Assembly: GCA_016783965.1 (NCBI GenBank)
Contig: JADHVO010000001.1
Location: 1-64,000 of the forward strand
DNA from: Alphaproteobacteria bacterium
GTDB taxonomy: Bacteria; Pseudomonadota; Alphaproteobacteria; Micropepsales; Micropepsaceae
Length of the DNA: 64,000 nucleotides
Reading direction: 5' to 3'
Shown here: positions 17,243-26,544 of the stretch, piece by piece
Numbering within the stretch: the first letter of the stretch is position 1
Layout: each line of letters opens with the position of its first letter
Program-made: the position numbers and the translations under genes
Notes under the pieces: model-generated
What the model was told of the DNA's origin: nothing
What the model saw: only the letters and a program-made list of their open reading frames with translations
Databases searched by the model: none

Positions 17243-17806
17243 ATGCCGCAGGTCCTCGACACCATAGCGCAGGAAGACCCCTCGCACTTCGTTCATCCGA
17301 CGTGCCAGTTCCTGCGCGCCTATTGGGACCAGAAGCGCGGCGATCGCGCCATGCCGCGCCGCGCTGACATCTCGCCGGCGCAGCTCAAGGATCATCTGGG
17401 CTGGGTGATGATTCTCGACGTCCTGCCGGGGGCGCGCGACTTCCGCTATCGCCTGATCGGCACGCTGGTGACGCAGTACTTCTCCAACGACGCGACCGGC
17501 AAGACGGTGGCTGAGGCGTTCGCGCCAAACGGCGAGGCTGTGACGAAGGCCGTGGCCTCGGTGTTCCGCAGATGCGCCCGCGACAAGGTCGTGATGCGTA
17601 CGGCCGGCGACGCCAACTGGCTGTCCGCGGGGATGGAGGAATTCGAGGCAATCTACCTTCCGCTGTCCGACGACGGCGAGAGCGTCAGCCACATCCTGCA
17701 CGCCTTCGTCTGCGACCGCGAGAAGATGCTGCTGGCGCGCCAGATCGCCAAGGCGAATGGCGGCGCACTGGTTCCGAACCCGGTGCAGAAGCCCAAGGTC
17801 GCCTGA
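17243..17806 (+). CDS. PAS_5-domain protein
   Basis: Encodes 187 aa. The sequence has the layout of the PAS_5 family: an N-terminal helix (FLRAYWDQKRGDRAMPRRADISP) followed by the PAS core (VMILDVLPGARDFRYRLIGTLV, then FEAIYLPLSDDGESVSHILHAF). There is no output domain and no membrane segment, so it is a stand-alone cytoplasmic PAS protein that may bind a small ligand or a partner. ATG 17243 is used; an in-frame TTG nine bases upstream is possible. Members are abundant in Rhodospirillales-like bacteria and their role is unknown. Confidence 0.75.
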   Translation: MPQVLDTIAQEDPSHFVHPTCQFLRAYWDQKRGDRAMPRRADISPAQLKDHLGWVMILDVLPGARDFRYRLIGTLVTQYFSNDATGKTVAEAFAPNGEAVTKAVASVFRRCARDKVVMRTAGDANWLSAGMEEFEAIYLPLSDDGESVSHILHAFVCDREKMLLARQIAKANGGALVPNPVQKPKVA

Positions 17807-17870
17807 TCTTCGCCCAACTTGAGAAGCACGCTGGCCTCCGTTAGCTATTTGCGACGGGGAGGCCTTCTGC

Positions 17871-19508
17871 ATGGCCGAAAACGAGTCGCGTCCGCCGCGG
17901 ATGGGGCTGGTGCTGTCCGCATCGGCGGCCGGCACGGTGTTCGAGTGGTATGACTTCTTCATCTTCGGCTCGCTGCTGTCGATCATCACGAAGCACTTCT
18001 TCGCCGACGCCGGCGAGACGCAGGGCTACATCTTCGCGCTGCTGACCTTCGCGGTCGGGTTCTTCGTGCGGCCGTTCGGCGGGCTGGTGTTCGGCTATTT
18101 CGGCGACCGCACCGGGCGCAAGCGGGCCTTCCTGTTCACGATCACCATCATGGGCCTGGCGACGTTCGGCATCGGGTTGCTCCCCGACACCAGGCAGATC
18201 GGATATCTGGCGCCCTACCTGCTGATCGGGCTTCGGGTCTTGCAGGGGTTCGCGGTGGGCGGCGAGTATGGCGGCGCGGCGATTTATGTCGCGGAGCATG
18301 CCGAGCGCGGCAAACGGGGGGCGGCAACGGGCTGGATCCAGGTGGCCGCGACCGTCGGGCTGTTCCTGGCCCTGACCGTGATCCTAATCGTCCGTACACG
18401 GATGGGCGAGGAGGCGTTCACGGCCTGGGGCTGGCGCATCCCGTTCCTGATCTCCCTGGGGCTGCTGGGCATCTCGATCTGGATCCGCCTGCGCCTCGAC
18501 GAATCGCCGGCGTTCAAGCAGTTGCAGGCGGAAGGCGCCACCGCCCGCGCGCCGCTGACCGAGGCATTCTTCAACTGGCGTAACCTGAGGCTGGTGCTGG
18601 TGGTGCTGCTGGGCCTGCTGATGAGCCAGGGCGTGGTCTGGTATACGGCGCAGTTCTACACCCAGTTCTTCCTCGAGCGCGTGATCAAGGTCGAGCCGCG
18701 CATCGTGAACGAGTTGATCCTGAGCGTGACGGTGGTCAGCGCGGGGCTGCACATCATGTTCGCGCGGCTGTCGGACCGCGTGGGGCGCAAGCCGGTGATG
18801 CTGTTCGGGCTGGCGCTGGCGACACTGTTCTTCATCCCCGGCTTCCATTGGCTGACACAGGCGGTGAACCCCGGACTGACCGAGGCCATCGCGCGTGCGC
18901 CGGTGACCGTGTTTGCGGCCCCGGCGGATTGCTCGTTCCAGTTCGATCCGATCGGCGGCAAGAAGTTCTCGAGCTCCTGCGACATCGCCAAGAGCACGCT
19001 GGCCAATCTGGGCGTGCCGTACAGGAACGAGGCGGCGCCACCGGGCGAGCTGGCGCGCATCCGCATCGGCACGACCACCATCAGCTCCATCGACGGCGAT
19101 GTGCTGGCGCCCTCGGCGCTCGCGGCGGCACGCGAAAATTTCCAAGCGGAGCTGAAGCCCGCGTTGAAGGCCGCCGGCTATCCGGCGAAGGCCGACAGCG
19201 CACGGGTGAACGCGCCGCTCGCCATCGCGCTTCTGGTGATCATCGTGCTGGCATCGGCGGCATTGTACGGACCGCAGGCGGCGGCACTGGTGGAGTTGTT
19301 TCCGACGCGCATCCGCTACTCGGCGCTGTCGCTGCCCTATCACCTGGGCGTCGGCTGGTTCGGCGGCTTCCTGCCGGCGATCGCCTTCGCCATCGTGGCG
19401 GCGACCGGCAATCTCTATGCGGGATTGTGGTATCCGGTGAGCATATCGGCGGCCGGCTTCGTGATCACCCTGCTCTTCCTGCCGGAGACCTACCGGCGGG
19501 ATATCTAG
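17871..19508 (+). CDS. MFS transporter of the metabolite:H+ symporter type with a large periplasmic-loop insert
   Basis: Encodes 545 aa and starts behind a good GGGAGG ribosome binding site. N-terminal signatures of the MHS family are present: TVFEWYDFFIFGSL, RPFGGLVFGYFGDRTGRKRAF and VGGEYGGAAIYVAEHA. About twelve membrane segments are expected. Between segments nine and ten, at roughly residues 330-445, lies an insert of about 110 mostly soluble residues with two cysteines (PADCSFQF and SSSCDIA). MHS transporters import organic acids or osmolytes with protons. The insert could be an extracytoplasmic binding or gating element. It overlaps the tail of the Lrp gene by four bases. Confidence 0.88.
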   Translation: MAENESRPPRMGLVLSASAAGTVFEWYDFFIFGSLLSIITKHFFADAGETQGYIFALLTFAVGFFVRPFGGLVFGYFGDRTGRKRAFLFTITIMGLATFGIGLLPDTRQIGYLAPYLLIGLRVLQGFAVGGEYGGAAIYVAEHAERGKRGAATGWIQVAATVGLFLALTVILIVRTRMGEEAFTAWGWRIPFLISLGLLGISIWIRLRLDESPAFKQLQAEGATARAPLTEAFFNWRNLRLVLVVLLGLLMSQGVVWYTAQFYTQFFLERVIKVEPRIVNELILSVTVVSAGLHIMFARLSDRVGRKPVMLFGLALATLFFIPGFHWLTQAVNPGLTEAIARAPVTVFAAPADCSFQFDPIGGKKFSSSCDIAKSTLANLGVPYRNEAAPPGELARIRIGTTTISSIDGDVLAPSALAAARENFQAELKPALKAAGYPAKADSARVNAPLAIALLVIIVLASAALYGPQAAALVELFPTRIRYSALSLPYHLGVGWFGGFLPAIAFAIVAATGNLYAGLWYPVSISAAGFVITLLFLPETYRRDI

Positions 19509-20017
19509 CCCTTCCCATCCAGCGGCACGCCCGGCTCGCTCTTGGAGGAATGGATCACCAACGAGCTCTTCACGCTGGCGACGTTCTTTTCGGCCGTCAG
19601 GGTTTCGGTGATGAAGCGCTGGAAGCTGGAGAGATCGGTGGCGACGCACTTCAGAAGGAAGTCGACCTCTCCGCTCAGCATGTAGCACTCGCGGACGGCC
19701 GGCCAGGAGCGCACGCGCTCCTCGAAATGTTTCAGATCGGCATCGTGCTGGCTGCTCAGGCCGACGAAAACGTACGCCGTCACTTCGAAACCCAGCGCCT
19801 TGGCGTCGAGGTCGGCGTGATAGCCCTGGATGAAGCCTGTCTTTTCCAGCGCGCGCATGCGGCGCAAGCAAGGCGGCGCCGTGATTTTGGCCCTGCGCGA
19901 AAGTTCGACATTGGTGATGCGCCCGTTGGCCTGAAGTTCGGCCAGAATGCGCAAATCGATGGAATCGAGCTTGTGATGCTCCACGACGGAACCTTCATAC
20001 CGGGGAAACGGCGGCAT
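19505..20017 (-). CDS. Lrp/AsnC-family transcriptional regulator
   Basis: Encodes 170 aa. The helix-turn-helix is in DSIDLRILAELQANGRITNVELSRR with recognition helix ITAPPCLRRMRALEKTG, followed by the RAM ligand-binding domain (VTAYVFVGLSSQHDADL, VRECYMLSGEVDFLLKC). A shorter start (GTG near 19984) would remove about 11 residues and look more typical. These proteins sense amino acids and control their metabolism. It is divergent from trxB, an arrangement shared by many alphaproteobacteria, where Lrp, trxB and LysR genes sit together. Confidence 0.88.
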   Translation of the reverse strand: MPPFPRYEGSVVEHHKLDSIDLRILAELQANGRITNVELSRRAKITAPPCLRRMRALEKTGFIQGYHADLDAKALGFEVTAYVFVGLSSQHDADLKHFEERVRSWPAVRECYMLSGEVDFLLKCVATDLSSFQRFITETLTAEKNVASVKSSLVIHSSKSEPGVPLDGKG

Positions 20018-20163
20018 TTAACTCCGGCCCCGTTTCCGGCGCAATAATATTTCTACAGATTGAAAGTTCTAAAATCCGAGTCGGCTTCGCTTATCCACAA
20101 AGTTGCGGGCCGCCTTTGCGGTGCCCGAACAAGTCCCTGTCGCAAATGTGCAATCGGGGCTGC

Positions 20164-20192
20164 TTGACCTTTCCCGCCCGGCTACCGATATC
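20164..20192 (+). promoter_or_regulatory. Possible sigma70 promoter for trxB
   Basis: TTGACC (20164-20169) matches the -35 consensus at five of six positions. GATATC (20187-20192), 17 bases later, is a weak -10. It lies about 100 bases before the trxB start, inside the 277-base divergent Lrp-trxB gap. Only the -35 box is convincing. Confidence 0.3.
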
Positions 20193-20294
20193 AGAGCGAT
20201 CAAGCCAAGGGGCAAAGGGCTTTCAAGGTGGCGCGGCCGGGATACGGCGGCGCCGGCCACGGGGTTCTCACCCCTGATGTGGAGCCCGCCCTTT

Positions 20295-21233
20295 ATGCAT
20301 TCCAAAGTCATCATCCTGGGCAGCGGACCGGCCGGTTGCACGGCGGCGGTGTATGCCGCGCGCGCGATGCTGGAGCCGACGCTGATCGCCGGCATCCAGC
20401 CGGGCGGCCAGCTCACCATCACGACGGAGGTCGAGAACTATCCGGGCTTCGCCGAAGCGATCCAGGGTCCGTGGCTGATGGAGCAGATGCAGGCGCAGGC
20501 CGAGCACCTGGGCACCAGGATGGTGCAGGACACGATCGTCGACGTCGATCTTTCGCGCCGGCCGTTCACGCTCAAGGGCGACGGCGGCACGACCTATACC
20601 TGCGACACCCTCATCATCGCGACGGGCGCGAGCGCGAATTGGCTGGGACTTCCGAGCGAGAGCAAATTCCAGGGCTTTGGGGTCAGCGCCTGCGCGACCT
20701 GCGACGGCTTCTTCTTCCGCGGCAAGAACGTGGCCGTGGTAGGAGGCGGCAACACCGCGACCGAGGAGGCCCTGTTCCTCACCAATTTCGCCGAGAAGGT
20801 GACCCTGATCCATCGCCGCGACACATTGCGCGCCGACAAGACCAACCAGTCGCGCGTCATGGCCAACAAGAAGATCGATTGCCTGTTCGACACCGAGGTG
20901 ATCGAGGTGCTCGGCAGCGAGAGTCCGAAGGGTGTCACGGGCGTGAAGCTCAAGAACACCATCACAGGATCAACGCGCGACCTGGCGGTCGACGGCTTCT
21001 TCGTCGCGATCGGCCATTCGCCGGCGACCGAACTGTTCAAGGGCAAGCTGGAGATGGACGAGACCGGCTACATCAAGACCGCTCCCGACTCCACACATAC
21101 CAGCATTGCAGGCGTGTTCGCCGCGGGCGACGTGAAGGACAAGGTCTTCCGTCAGGCCGTGACGGCAGCGGGCATGGGCTGCATGGCTGCGTTGGAAGCA
21201 GAACGATTCCTGGCGGGTGGGCACGGTACGTAG
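20295..21233 (+). CDS. trxB: Thioredoxin-disulfide reductase
   Basis: Encodes 312 aa from ATG 20295; the frame is open further up, but the conserved [18 protein letters not shown] start fixes the N-terminus. The FAD-binding [15 protein letters not shown] motif, the redox-active CATC (Cys133-Cys136) and the NADPH-binding [15 protein letters not shown] motif are all intact, and length is normal for the bacterial enzyme. It uses NADPH to reduce thioredoxin in the cytoplasm. It is followed by a LysR gene and preceded by a divergent Lrp gene. Confidence 0.96.
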   Translation: MHSKVIILGSGPAGCTAAVYAARAMLEPTLIAGIQPGGQLTITTEVENYPGFAEAIQGPWLMEQMQAQAEHLGTRMVQDTIVDVDLSRRPFTLKGDGGTTYTCDTLIIATGASANWLGLPSESKFQGFGVSACATCDGFFFRGKNVAVVGGGNTATEEALFLTNFAEKVTLIHRRDTLRADKTNQSRVMANKKIDCLFDTEVIEVLGSESPKGVTGVKLKNTITGSTRDLAVDGFFVAIGHSPATELFKGKLEMDETGYIKTAPDSTHTSIAGVFAAGDVKDKVFRQAVTAAGMGCMAALEAERFLAGGHGT

Positions 21234-21334
21234 GCTGACAATTTTGGTGGCAAACTGAAATGTCCGGCAACGAAGCGTTTATGGAACGACGAGGGTAAGG
21301 ACCGCATAAGAGCGGCCCGATAAAGGTAACGAAG

Positions 21335-22225
21335 ATGGATTGGGACAAGCTTCGCATCTTTCACGCGGTCGCATCGGCGGGTTCGTTCACCCATGCCGGG
21401 CAGATGCTGACGCTCAGCCAGTCCGCCGTCAGCCGCCAGATCTCCGCGCTCGAGGAAGAGATCACCACGCCGCTGTTCCAGCGCCATGCACGCGGCCTGA
21501 CCCTCACAGACGAGGGCGAGATGCTCTACGCCGCCGTCAGCGACGTGCTGAACCGGCTGGCGCAGGCGGAAGAGGCACTCAAGAACGTGCGCGAGGCGCC
21601 GCGCGGCGCGCTCAAGATCACTTCCAGTCACGGCATCGGCACCTACTGGCTGGTGCCGCGCATGGACGACTTCCTGAAGGAATACCCGGAAGTCGAAGTG
21701 CACCTGGTGATGGAGGACCGTGAGCTCGACCTGGCGCAGCGCGAGGCCGACATCGCGGTGCGCATGCGCGCGCCGGTGCAGGCAGACCTGATCCAGCGCA
21801 AGCTGTTCACCGTGCACTATCACATGTACGCGACGAAGGAGTACCTGGAGAAGTTCGGTACGCCGAAGACGCTCGACGACATCGCGGACCACACGATCAT
21901 CGCCTATGGCGAGACGGCGGCGCCGGAGATCCGCGAGATCAACTGGCTCCTGGAACAGACGCGCCGCCGGCTGGGCGGCAAGGGCCGGACGGTGCGCATC
22001 AACAATGTGACCGGTATCCTGTGCGCGACTGAATCGGGGCTGGGCATCGCCGCCATCCCAGACTACGTGGCGGCGGACCGGCCGCATCTGCTCCGGGTGC
22101 TGCCGGACGTGCCGGGGCCGAGTTTCGACGTGCACCTCGTCTATGCGGACGCGCTCAGGCAATCGAAGCGAGTCGCGGCCTTCCGCGACTTCCTCGTGAA
22201 AGCATCGAAGGACTGGAAATTCTGA
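21335..22225 (+). CDS. LysR-family transcriptional regulator
   Basis: Encodes 296 aa. The N-terminal winged helix is typical (FHAVASAGSFTHAGQMLTLSQ, then AVSRQISALEEE), and the effector domain begins at APRGALKITSSHGIG. It follows trxB on the same strand after about 100 bases. In other alphaproteobacteria a LysR gene sits in the same place, so it may belong to the same redox or amino-acid circuit. A strong intrinsic terminator lies downstream at 22368-22400. The effector and target genes are unknown. Confidence 0.92.
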   Translation: MDWDKLRIFHAVASAGSFTHAGQMLTLSQSAVSRQISALEEEITTPLFQRHARGLTLTDEGEMLYAAVSDVLNRLAQAEEALKNVREAPRGALKITSSHGIGTYWLVPRMDDFLKEYPEVEVHLVMEDRELDLAQREADIAVRMRAPVQADLIQRKLFTVHYHMYATKEYLEKFGTPKTLDDIADHTIIAYGETAAPEIREINWLLEQTRRRLGGKGRTVRINNVTGILCATESGLGIAAIPDYVAADRPHLLRVLPDVPGPSFDVHLVYADALRQSKRVAAFRDFLVKASKDWKF

Positions 22226-22367
22226 TCCGGAGCCCTTGAACGGTTCCGGATCCACCCCATCTCAGGCGTGTCGCGGGCCGTCCCCCCAATTTGGTCTCGC
22301 GGCGCGGTCTTTGTGCCCCTACGCACACCGGCCGGCGCGGGCTTTCCCGCGCGACCCAAGCAGACTG

Positions 22368-22400
22368 ACGCCGGAGCGCCCCCCGCTCCGGCGTTTTTTT
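22368..22400 (+). terminator. Rho-independent terminator after the LysR gene
   Basis: The stem ACGCCGGAGC (22368-22377) pairs perfectly with GCTCCGGCGT (22385-22394) around a 7-base GCCCCCC loop and is followed directly by a T-run to 22400. This is the clearest intrinsic terminator in the window. It lies about 145 bases past the LysR stop and before the metallopeptidase gene, so it separates two transcription units. Confidence 0.92.
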
Positions 22401-22489
22401 CCTTCGAAGCAGCGCAAATCTTCCCGGGCACTTTTCTGTCGTGGTCCGCGTAATATCCTCGCTCACCATTCTGTGATGGAAAGCACGCC

Positions 22490-23350
22490 ATGCGCCTGGA
22501 CGATCTTCGCCCGACCAACAACGTGGACGACCGGCGTGGAAGCTTTGGCGGATTTGGCGGCAATGGCATCGGCCCGGTCCACCTGGCGGGCGGCGGCGGG
22601 CTGGGCGTGGTCGGCATCATCGTGCTGGCATTGCTGTTCGGAGTCGATCCGAGCCAACTCTTGAACGGCACCGACACCGGCGGTTCGTCCTACACGCAGA
22701 ACGACGGCAGTCCGCGCGGCGACGACGCTTCCTTCCAGTTCGCGCGCAAGATCGTGGGCTCAGCAGAAGACGTCTGGCAGCCGCTGCTCCAACAGAAGGG
22801 CGTGACCTTCACGCCGGCGACGCTGACGACCTACGACGTGCAGACGCCGACGGCCTGCGGCGAAGGTCAGTCCTCCGCCGGACCGTTCTATTGCCCGGGC
22901 GACAACCGCATCTATCTCGACCTGTCGTTCTTCAATCAGCTTGCCGACCAGTTCGGCGCGCCCGGCCAGTTCGCGCAGGCCTATGTCATCGCGCACGAGT
23001 ACGGGCACCACATCCAGAACCTTATGGGCACGATGAGCTCGCACGACACGTCGGAAGCCGGCGCCAGCGGACAGTCGGTCCGCACGGAATTGCAGGCGGA
23101 CTGCTATGCCGGCGTGTGGGCATATCATGCGAACGCGCAGTTCCACATCCTGCAAACCGGCGACGTCGAAAGCGGATTGAAGGCGGCATCCGCGGTCGGC
23201 GACGACACGCTGGAGAAAGCGGGACAGGGCTATGTGGTGCCGGATTCCTTCACGCACGGGACCAGCGAGCAGCGCGTACGCTGGTTCAAGCGCGGCCTCG
23301 CCAAGGGCGACATGGCGGATTGTGATACGTTCAACGCAAGCGAGCTGTAG
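22490..23350 (+). CDS. Membrane-anchored neutral zinc metallopeptidase (YpfJ-like)
   Basis: Encodes 286 aa. The start has the family hallmark MRLDDLRPTNNVDDRRG, then a glycine-rich stretch and one membrane helix (GLGVVGIIVLALLFGV). The catalytic domain lies outside and carries the zinc motif HEYGHH (His169, Glu170, His173) and a downstream LQADCYAGVWA segment. The family is known as putative neutral zinc metallopeptidase (YpfJ); substrates are not known. A cytochrome c gene begins two bases after its stop, so they are co-transcribed. Confidence 0.92.
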   Translation: MRLDDLRPTNNVDDRRGSFGGFGGNGIGPVHLAGGGGLGVVGIIVLALLFGVDPSQLLNGTDTGGSSYTQNDGSPRGDDASFQFARKIVGSAEDVWQPLLQQKGVTFTPATLTTYDVQTPTACGEGQSSAGPFYCPGDNRIYLDLSFFNQLADQFGAPGQFAQAYVIAHEYGHHIQNLMGTMSSHDTSEAGASGQSVRTELQADCYAGVWAYHANAQFHILQTGDVESGLKAASAVGDDTLEKAGQGYVVPDSFTHGTSEQRVRWFKRGLAKGDMADCDTFNASEL

Positions 23351-23352
23351 TC

Positions 23353-23679
23353 ATGCGAAAAGGGCTGGGCGCATTCCTTCTCACGGCATTAATCGCGACG
23401 GGCGCATCCGCGGCGCCCGATATCACCACATGTCAGGGCTGCCATGCGCCGCCCTATGGTCCGCCGCTGGAGGGTGTCGTGGGACGCAGGATCGCGGCCG
23501 TGCCGACGATCGACTATTGCGCGACGCTCAAGGCGAAGTCGAACGAGAGCTGGACGGACGCCAATCTGCGTGCGTTCCTGATGAACGCGCAGGGTTTCGC
23601 GCCGGGCTGTTCGATGAATGTGAAGCTGACCCCGGAAGCGGCGGACGCGATGATCGCGTATCTGAAGACTCTGCAGTGA
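23353..23679 (+). CDS. Small periplasmic cytochrome c
   Basis: Encodes 108 aa. A signal peptide ends near ASAAP, followed by one haem-binding motif, CQGCH (Cys27, Cys30, His31). A methionine in GCSMNVKLT may serve as the sixth ligand. The fold matches short class I cytochromes that carry one electron in the periplasm. It starts immediately behind the metallopeptidase gene, though no functional link is obvious. Partner oxidases or dehydrogenases are not in the neighbourhood. Confidence 0.85.
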   Translation: MRKGLGAFLLTALIATGASAAPDITTCQGCHAPPYGPPLEGVVGRRIAAVPTIDYCATLKAKSNESWTDANLRAFLMNAQGFAPGCSMNVKLTPEAADAMIAYLKTLQ

Positions 23680-23681
23680 TT

Positions 23682-23760
23682 GGTGGAGCGGGCTGCCTCA
23701 AGCCGCTCCACCCACACCCCTCACTGTCGCGCAACTTGCAGGCGCTTCGCCCTGTTGCGC
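23682..23760. terminator. Two hairpins between convergent genes
   Basis: GGTGGAGCGG (23682-23691) pairs perfectly with CCGCTCCACC (23703-23712). A second inverted repeat, GCGCAAC (23729-23735) with GTTGCGC (23754-23760), abuts the stop of the EF-G-like gene. Neither has a T-run. They probably act as RNA-end or stabilising structures for the convergent cytochrome c and EF-G-like transcripts. Confidence 0.45.
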
Positions 23761-25800
23761 TCACGCCGCCTTCGCTGTCGCTACCACCTGATCCGCCAGC
23801 TTGCCGGTCAGCTCGGCCAGGTGATCGAACGCCATCTCGTAGGTGCCCACGCCCTGGGTCAGCGACCGCAGCTCGATGATGAGGTCGGAGAGTTCGGCGA
23901 GGGGCATCTGTGCCTCGACCGTGTCCCATCCTTTCCATCCCTCGCGGGCGTCGAAGCCCATCAACTGGCCGCGGCGTCCGCTGACCAGCGCATTGACCTT
24001 CGCCGTCGCGTCGCTGGGCACATGGACCTTCACATGCATGATCGACTCGAGCAGCACGGGTGCACAGTTCGGCATGCCCTCGGTCATCGCGATGCGTGCG
24101 GCGGTCTGGAACGCGGCGTCGGATGAATCGACGGAGTGATACGAGCCGTCGGTAAGCGCCACCGCGAGGTCCACCACCGGGAAGCCGAGCGGGCCGCGGT
24201 GCAGGTAGTCGACGATGCCCTTCTCCACGGACGGAATGAAATTGCGCGGCACCACGCCGCCCTTGATGCGGTCCTCGAACGCAAAGCCGGAGCCGCGCGG
24301 CAGCGGGCGAATCTCAAGATGCACGTCTCCGAACTGCCCATGACCGCCGGATTGCCGTTTGTGGCGGCCGTGCTGGGCGACGCCTTTGCGGATCGTTTCC
24401 TTGTACGGCATGCGTGGCGGATGACAGTTGAGTTTGAGGCCGTATTTGCTTTGCAGCTTTTCCACCGCAACCTTCAGGTGGATTTCGCCCTGCCCCAGCA
24501 GCGCCATCTCCTGGAGCTCGGCATTCTGGTCGAAGATCAGCGAGGGGTCCTCCTCGCGCAGCTTGGCGATCGCCGCGGTGAGCTTCACCTCGTCCTTGCG
24601 GTCTGCCGCCTCGATGGCGAGGCGATAGACGGGCACGAGCTGCTCGATCTTCATCCTGGGCAGCTTGCCCCTGCCGGTGGTCAGCGTTTCGCCGGTGGCG
24701 ACGCCTTCCAGGCGGCTAAGCGCAACCGTGTCGCCGGCATGCGCTTCGGCGAGCTTGGTCTGCGCTTCGCCTTTCAGGCAGGAGATGCCGCCGACGCGTG
24801 CATCGCCGCCGTCCGCCCGGCGCAGCAGGGCGCCGTCCTTGAGCGTCCCGGTGAGCACGCGCGCGAGACTGAGCTTTCCGCCGTGGCTGGAGTGATAGGT
24901 CTTGAGTATCTGCACGACGGCGTCGTTGCCGGCGGCCTCTGCGCCAACGCGCCTTGCGGTGGCGGAGACGTCCGGTACCTCGTGGCGCAGCGCCTTGAGC
25001 AGGCGGCGGATCCCGTTGTCGCCCTCGGCCGAGCCGATCAGGACCGGCACGACGAGACCCTGCGACAGTTCCTTCGCAAGGTCGGTGAAAACCTCCTCCT
25101 TGGGCGGCTCGATGTCGGAGAGCAACTCCTCCATCAGATGCTCGTCATAGTCAGCGAGGCGTTCCAGCATCGCGAAGCGGGCTTCCTTCTCGCGGTCCTT
25201 GTCGGCGATGTCGATGATCTCGCTCGCAGCATGCGGGCGATAGATGTAGGCGCGCTCAAGCGCGAGGTCGACGAAGCCCGTGACCGCGTCGTTCTCCCAG
25301 ATCGGAATCTGGCGCAGCAGCAGGGGCGTGCCGGACGCGTCCTGGAGCATCGTCAGCAGCGCGCGCAGCGATCCGCTCGCCTTGTCGATCTTGTTCACGA
25401 ACAGAAAGTGCGGGATTTTCAGGTCGCTCAGCCGCTTCAGATAGGGCTGAAGCATCTGCAGCTTCGCGGGTTCGGGCTCGCACACCACGATGGCGGCGTC
25501 GCAGCCTGGCAGCACGTTGAGCGTGTCCTGAAGAAACTCGATGGAGCCGGGGCAATCCAGGAAGGTGATCGGTTGATCGAGGTAGCGCGCGGTCGCGCAG
25601 TTCACCTCGACGCTCATCAGTCGCGCGCGGGCTTCCGGCGATGCATCGCCTACCGTGTTGCGCTGCGCGATCGCGCCTTTTCTCTGCACCGCGCCCGTGA
25701 TGGACAGAATACTCTCCAGCAACGTCGTCTTGCCGCTGCCGTAAGGTCCCACCAGGGCCACGGTGCGCGGTCCTCTGCCGTCTTTTATGTTTCCTGACAT
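23761..25800 (-). CDS. Elongation factor G-like GTPase
   Basis: Encodes 679 aa. The GTPase motifs are G1 GPYGSGKTT, a G3 of DCPGS rather than the DTPGH of canonical EF-G, and G4 NKID. EF-G domains II-V follow (GEIHLKVAVEKLQSKYG, KRQSGGHGQFGDVHLEI, PVVDLAVALTDGSYHSVDSS). The altered G3 is typical of EF-G-like (FusA2-type) paralogues whose role is less clear than that of the main factor. A strong GAGGAGG ribosome binding site precedes the start and overlaps the stop of a 23-codon upstream frame (25813-25884, minus). Ribosomal protein genes are absent, so this is not the str operon. Confidence 0.9.
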   Translation of the reverse strand: MSGNIKDGRGPRTVALVGPYGSGKTTLLESILSITGAVQRKGAIAQRNTVGDASPEARARLMSVEVNCATARYLDQPITFLDCPGSIEFLQDTLNVLPGCDAAIVVCEPEPAKLQMLQPYLKRLSDLKIPHFLFVNKIDKASGSLRALLTMLQDASGTPLLLRQIPIWENDAVTGFVDLALERAYIYRPHAASEIIDIADKDREKEARFAMLERLADYDEHLMEELLSDIEPPKEEVFTDLAKELSQGLVVPVLIGSAEGDNGIRRLLKALRHEVPDVSATARRVGAEAAGNDAVVQILKTYHSSHGGKLSLARVLTGTLKDGALLRRADGGDARVGGISCLKGEAQTKLAEAHAGDTVALSRLEGVATGETLTTGRGKLPRMKIEQLVPVYRLAIEAADRKDEVKLTAAIAKLREEDPSLIFDQNAELQEMALLGQGEIHLKVAVEKLQSKYGLKLNCHPPRMPYKETIRKGVAQHGRHKRQSGGHGQFGDVHLEIRPLPRGSGFAFEDRIKGGVVPRNFIPSVEKGIVDYLHRGPLGFPVVDLAVALTDGSYHSVDSSDAAFQTAARIAMTEGMPNCAPVLLESIMHVKVHVPSDATAKVNALVSGRRGQLMGFDAREGWKGWDTVEAQMPLAELSDLIIELRSLTQGVGTYEMAFDHLAELTGKLADQVVATAKAA

Positions 25801-25977
25801 TTGTGCGCCTCCTCAGAGCTGGCCATGCAGCTCCTTGTTGGTCGCGCAACTGACGTTGCGCTCCTGGGCGCGGCGGGCGTGCATCCCGGTTCATCGGGTC
25901 GCGTCACGCGCCCCACTTCGTAGAGGAATGCTCGCGCCGTTATGGGTGGGAGTGCAAGGGGTGCGACGGCAAATCCG

Positions 25978-26429
25978 CTACTTATTGCGGTGCGGCACGA
26001 ACCACTGCGTGCCAGGGTGTCCCGTGTTATCGTAGTAGATGCGGCTTTGAAGCACGCCGCCTTCCAGCGACCAGCCTGTCGTTGAGATCGTAGGTCGCCA
26101 ACTCGGCGGTGTTGCCGCGGCGATCGTAGCGATAGCGCAAAAATCCAGAAACCAGCGGTGCACAGCACGGGCTGTCCCTAGGCATCGAAGTAGCGCTCCT
26201 CGGTCTCGCGCCGCGCGGCATCGAATTTCCGCGCGACCCGGGCAAAGCCCCTGGCGCTTGCGTGCAGGCTGTCGGTCGTATCGACGAAGGACGTCTCAAC
26301 CTCGTTGCCATATTCGGTTTCACATATGCGATTCCGCAACCTGCCATCGTCTTTCAGGCTGCGGATCGTGTAATGCTTCAGACACAAGCCATACTGAAAC
26401 AGAAGCCTGACCTCGCGTTCAGAATTCAT
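25978..26429 (-). pseudogene. Decayed gene for a YD/RGN-repeat-type protein
   Basis: Three minus-strand frames carry consecutive pieces of one repeat pattern: ARRETEERYFDA, then a TAG followed by GQPVLCTAGF, then RYRYDRRGNTAELATYDLND in another frame, then GGVLQSRIYYDNTGHPG in a third. The natural reading is two repeats of the form YFDA-G-PV...YD-RGN-E-YD, interrupted by one in-frame stop and at least two frameshifts. Similar repeats are found in large proteins of unknown role. The 5' part begins at about 26429. It cannot make a functional protein as it stands. Confidence 0.65.
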
Positions 26430-26544
26430 CTGATGGCGCGGGACGGCAGGCCGAACGGATCGTGTGACCGGTTTCGCTGGCGCCTGTTCCGGTTTGCGGG
26501 CATGTTTGCGTCGTCACTTCAGGTCCTTATCAGGGGGTAGCATC

